Below, one piece after another: positions 14,370 to 16,602 of a DNA stretch of 16,602 nucleotides. The stretch's first letter is position 1, and every line of letters begins with the position of its first letter. Source of the DNA: JAWXTP01 sp044433415 (GTDB lineage: Bacteria > Bacteroidota > Bacteroidia > Bacteroidales > Rikenellaceae); the NCBI GenBank assembly GCA_044433415.1, contig JAWXTP010000060.1:1-16602 (forward strand). Reading direction: 5' to 3'. A program made the translations under genes and the position numbers. The notes under the pieces are model-generated. The model was given only the letters and a program-made list of their open reading frames with translations. It did no database searches and was not told the origin of the DNA.

Positions 14370-15898
14370 TTTTTATGAAAATAATAAGTTATTTTAGTTT
14401 TTAAAAATTCTCTCTCTGTTTTACTTAATCCGAATAAGAAAATCGACATACCTACGCTACTTGTTGAAATTATTGATAACAAGATTAATCTTACAAATCC
14501 TGAATCTAAATATAGACTTGATATATAAACTATTCCTACTGAAAATAGTGCAACATTAAATATCGGAATCAATACTCCCTTAAAATAGTCTTCTATTTTT
14601 ATTTGTTTATTTACATCATATAGTATGTACATCCAAGCAAATATCCTTGTTAAGATAGCTAAGACAAACACATAGATAGGCGACTCCAATAATTGTAGCT
14701 TTAAACATAAATATGCTACAGGAGCTGTTAGAAATATTATTATACGTCCATATATTTGAGTATTTTTCACCTTCCCTGTTGCTGTTGCTATATGTGACAA
14801 TGGTGTTTTTAAGACAATCACTATACTTTCAATAAGAATAAGCTGTATAAACACAACTGAATATTCAGGAACAGTGCTCAACCATAGGTTTAATATGTAC
14901 TCAGTGTTGAACAAGATCGGTAATGACAGTAGCAGCATCAGGAAGAAAGAATATTTTGAACTATATCTTACCAGGTTCAAAACTTGTGAATTATCTCCTA
15001 TGGAGTACGATTTTACGATTTGAGGTAACACGGCCGTCATCATATTGGAAGAAAAATTTGATATACCAGTATTTACCTGCATTGCTATTGCTCTTGCTGC
15101 ATTTACAGCTGGACCAAAAAAAAGGTATAGAATAATATTTAATCCTTGATAATTTCCTGCCCATAGCAATCCTCCCACAAAGTTAAAGCTTGCAAATTGA
15201 AACATATTCGTGGTTAAATTACCATCCCATTCCTTTGTTAATCTACATTCTTCAAAATTACTACGACAAAATATCATATATATCATCGCGTTCAACATAT
15301 GGACACAAAATATAGCAAAGCTATATAAAATCAAATTATCACAAGAATTATTGTATGAAATAAAAAATACAACCAAGAGCTTCATAGCCACATCAAAAAT
15401 ACCCATATAAGCATAAAAAGACATTCTTTCTTTAGCGATAATCAACCCTATGTAAGGAATCTGTAAAATACTTAGAAAAACTGCTCCTAACGAAGAAAAG
15501 AAAACGTATCTTGCTGCCGTTTCGCGCCCCACTGGAATGACTAATTTATGCTCAATAAACCATGGACCAATTATACCACCTATTAAAACAAGAAGGATAG
15601 CTAAACCCAAATACATCCAAAAACTTTGACTAAACACTAATATAGCTCTGTCTGCCCTACCTTTTCCTAATTCGACATTCAAAAATCTTTGTGTAGTACT
15701 TGATAGTGTTGAAGAAAAAAATGACAACAACATTACAACTCCACCAACGACATTATAAATGCCAAAGTCATCAACACCCAACACATCTAATATAACTCGA
15801 GATGTATAGAGTGATACGCCCATAGTAAAGAGCAAACGGAAGTATAACATTAACGTATTTTTTGCTATACGTTTATTATTGGCGGAGTTTTCTGACAT
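14366..15898 (-). CDS. wzx: Wzx-type polysaccharide flippase (MATE/MOP superfamily)
   Basis: Inner-membrane transporter that moves the lipid-linked repeat unit across the membrane. Seen: IAKNTLMLYFRLLFTMGVSLYTSR near the N-terminus with the Bacteroidetes-type continuation VLDVLGVDDFGIYNVVGGVV, then about 12-14 hydrophobic segments over the full length, with a short basic cytoplasmic tail. I choose the ATG at 15898 (MSENSANNKR), giving 510 residues. The frame could also start at 15928, adding MRPKKRKLIS, but those ten codons run through a poly-A tract and into the repeat element at 15921-15970, and related flippases begin close to the NNKRIAKN segment. First gene of the operon; overlaps the cytidylyltransferase start by 4 bases. 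Confidence 0.92.
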   Translation of the reverse strand: MSENSANNKRIAKNTLMLYFRLLFTMGVSLYTSRVILDVLGVDDFGIYNVVGGVVMLLSFFSSTLSSTTQRFLNVELGKGRADRAILVFSQSFWMYLGLAILLVLIGGIIGPWFIEHKLVIPVGRETAARYVFFSSLGAVFLSILQIPYIGLIIAKERMSFYAYMGIFDVAMKLLVVFFISYNNSCDNLILYSFAIFCVHMLNAMIYMIFCRSNFEECRLTKEWDGNLTTNMFQFASFNFVGGLLWAGNYQGLNIILYLFFGPAVNAARAIAMQVNTGISNFSSNMMTAVLPQIVKSYSIGDNSQVLNLVRYSSKYSFFLMLLLSLPILFNTEYILNLWLSTVPEYSVVFIQLILIESIVIVLKTPLSHIATATGKVKNTQIYGRIIIFLTAPVAYLCLKLQLLESPIYVFVLAILTRIFAWMYILYDVNKQIKIEDYFKGVLIPIFNVALFSVGIVYISSLYLDSGFVRLILLSIISTSSVGMSIFLFGLSKTEREFLKTKITYYFHKK

Positions 15899-15920
15899 TG
15901 ATATAAGTTTTCTTTTTTTT

Positions 15921-15970
15921 GGCCTCATGCCGGCCAGGCGGGGTCACTGACCCATTTTCAGATTATAGGT
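15921..15970 (+). repeat. REP-like hairpin element, right inner copy
   Basis: Fifty bases matching the reverse complement of 602-651 at 40 positions without gaps. It contains GCCGGCCAGGC and the hairpin GGGTC-ACT-GACCC followed by ATTTT and AGATTATA. It begins just inside the alternative flippase start and would lie in the 5' untranslated leader of the operon mRNA, about 20 bases ahead of the preferred start codon. The orientation is opposite to the left copy, so the two bracket the operon as an inverted pair. Confidence 0.85.
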
Positions 15971-16015
15971 AACTGAATCTGAGATGTGTTTGATTAAATG
16001 TTTACAATTTAATAT

Positions 16016-16287
16016 TGCATACAGGTTAGTAACCTGTGTATGCATAAAAAAAGAAGGGTTAGTAGTTTTTCACCTTACGGTGTGGTCAAATGACCGATTG
16101 GCATTTCTTAATGCATTAAAGTTTAATGCATAATTCTTGATTATTTGCAATTCACTCAGTGTCCTGAGTGATGCATAAAAAAAGGGTTAGTAGCTTTTTT
16201 TATTTTCTAAATATTTTATAATTATCACCGAATGGCGATTTCTTAATGCATTAATTTATTTAATGCATAATTCTTTATTATCTTTGC
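16016..16287. repeat. Two-copy leader repeat with paired ATGCAT sites and hairpins
   Basis: Unit A (16016-16148) and unit B (16152-16287) share the same order: a hairpin, then ATGCATAAAAAAAG, GGGTTAGTAG, a T-rich stretch, CCGA-TGGC, TTCTTAATGCATTAA, a short spacer, TTAATGCATAATTCTT, then ATTAT and TTTGC. The hairpins differ in sequence: ACAGGTT-AGT-AACCTGT (16021-16037, flanked by TGCATAC/GTATGCA) and TCACTCAG-TGTC-CTGAGTGA (16152-16171). ATGCAT occurs six times, at 16040, 16111, 16126, 16171, 16246 and 16263, spaced 131-137 bases between matching sites. Function unknown: a regulator binding region, a recombination region or a decayed repeat are all possible. Confidence 0.75.
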
Positions 16288-16314
16288 TAGAGATCCTGAA
16301 TCAAATTCAGAATG

Positions 16315-16345
16315 AGGGTCACAGACCCATTTTGAGATTATATAG
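16315..16345 (+). repeat. REP-like hairpin element, partial outer copy
   Basis: Thirty-one bases, 29 of them identical to the reverse complement of 602-632; the two differences lie in the hairpin loop (GGGTC-ACA-GACCC). The ATTTTGAGATTATATAG side is complete and the GCCGGYCAGGC side is absent. It directly adjoins the inverted heptamer array that begins at 16348. Confidence 0.8.
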
Positions 16346-16347
16346 TC

Positions 16348-16403
16348 TGACTAGTACCTAATCCCTATCACCTACAAGCTAATCCTTATAAGCTAAAAGC
16401 TAA
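16348..16403 (-). repeat. Degenerate heptanucleotide tandem array, inverted copy (8 units)
   Basis: Read on the minus strand: TTAGCTT, TTAGCTT, ATAAGGA, TTAGCTT, GTAGGTG, ATAGGGA, TTAGGTA, CTAGTCA, all in one 7-base phase. The units are of the same family as at 358-434 (TTAGCTT, GTAGGTG and TTAGGTA occur in both arrays) but point the opposite way. Confidence 0.8.
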
Positions 16404-16406
16404 TTT

Positions 16407-16423
16407 ACAACTCTCCGAGTTGT
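16407..16423. other. Short perfect hairpin in the leader
   Basis: ACAACTC (16407-16413) and GAGTTGT (16417-16423) form a 7-bp stem with a TCC loop. No T run follows on either strand within a few bases, so it is not a convincing intrinsic terminator. Its role is unknown. Confidence 0.4.
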
Positions 16424-16602
16424 TGTAGTGCTAGGCAAAAAAGAAACATAAGCGGAATAGCTTAAAGAGCTACAGTGTAAAAAATGATGTTTCAATTTTG
16501 CAATTCGTAGGGGTCTTCTAATAATTGGGTTTTAACGCTTTAAAATTTTAAATCTTCATCTTTGAATTTTTACAAATTTGCCGTGGGAACCACCACGCCT
16601 GT

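Larger units (their letters stand above)
15899..16602. other. Operon leader / upstream intergenic region, repeat-rich, no gene
   Basis: About 700 bases with no credible reading frame on either strand. From the flippase outward: an A-rich stretch before the start; hairpin element copy (15921-15970); inverted repeat TCAGATT/AATCTGA (15958-15964 and 15976-15982); two copies of a 130-base unit with ATGCAT sites (16016-16287); a small hairpin CTGAAT/ATTCAG (16296-16310); third element copy (16315-16345); inverted heptamer array (16348-16403); hairpin ACAACTC/GAGTTGT (16407-16423); and near the edge CGTGG/CCACG (16582-16597). No UpxY/NusG-like regulator gene and no clear TTTG/TAnnTTTG promoter were found, so the promoter may lie further upstream or be non-canonical. 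Confidence 0.65.

Noticed and set aside
16021..16055. Hairpin followed by AAAAAAA as an intrinsic terminator
   Set aside because: The run is A, not T, on the forward strand. On the minus strand the T run comes before the stem, which is the wrong order.
16530..16602. Tail of an upstream minus-strand gene
   Set aside because: All three minus frames reach a stop within 20 codons of the right edge, and none of the short tails is recognisable, so no gene end can be supported.
15899..16602. Invertible promoter as in Bacteroides fragilis capsule loci
   Set aside because: No pair of long inverted repeats flanking a recognisable TTTG/TAnnTTTG promoter was found, and no invertase gene is in the window. 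The ATGCAT sites are too short to support the claim.

Overview
The window is a single-direction (minus-strand) surface-polysaccharide biosynthesis operon. It most likely comes from a member of the Bacteroidales (Bacteroides/Prevotella-like). The signs are low G+C, very tight gene packing without clear Shine-Dalgarno sites, an EpsG-type polymerase, a Bacteroidetes-style WecA/TagO-like initiating transferase and a GDP-L-fucose gene trio. The species cannot be fixed from sequence alone.

Reading in the direction of transcription (right to left): a leader of about 670 bases full of small repeats and hairpins (15899-16602); a Wzx-type flippase (14366-15898); a three-gene block made of a KdsB-like cytidylyltransferase, a DRE-TIM (HMGL-like) aldolase fused to a DUF115/GT42-like domain and broken by one extra base, and a HAD phosphatase (11379-14369); a free-standing DUF115/GT42-like protein (10528-11349); an EpsG/Wzy-type polymerase (9306-10505); a GT32 glycosyltransferase broken by one missing base (8554-9296); two GT4 glycosyltransferases (6135-8550); a WecG/TagA/CpsF (GT26) glycosyltransferase; a WcaF-like hexapeptide acyltransferase; a CE4 polysaccharide deacetylase; then gmd, fcl and manC. 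After 319 bases of repeats, the N-terminal 115 codons of a WecA/TagO-like phosphoglycosyltransferase run off the left edge (1-345).

Inferred logic: the left-edge enzyme loads the first sugar-1-phosphate on undecaprenyl phosphate. GT26, the GT4s and GT32 extend the repeat unit. ManC, Gmd and Fcl supply GDP-L-fucose. The deacetylase and acyltransferase decorate the unit, Wzx flips it and the EpsG-like protein polymerises it. The cytidylyltransferase/aldolase/HAD block looks like a pathway for a CMP-activated acidic sugar that is not ordinary Kdo or sialic acid. The DUF115/GT42-like proteins are candidate users of it. This is the most promising possible novelty.

The operon is bracketed by mirrored non-coding repeats: a 50-base hairpin element (80 percent identical in inverted orientation at 602-651 and 15921-15970, with a third partial copy at 16315-16345), and strict 7-base repeat arrays of the TTAGGTG/TTAGCTT family at 358-434 and, inverted, at 16348-16403. 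Two genes carry single-base frameshifts. These are either assembly errors or real decay or switching of the locus.
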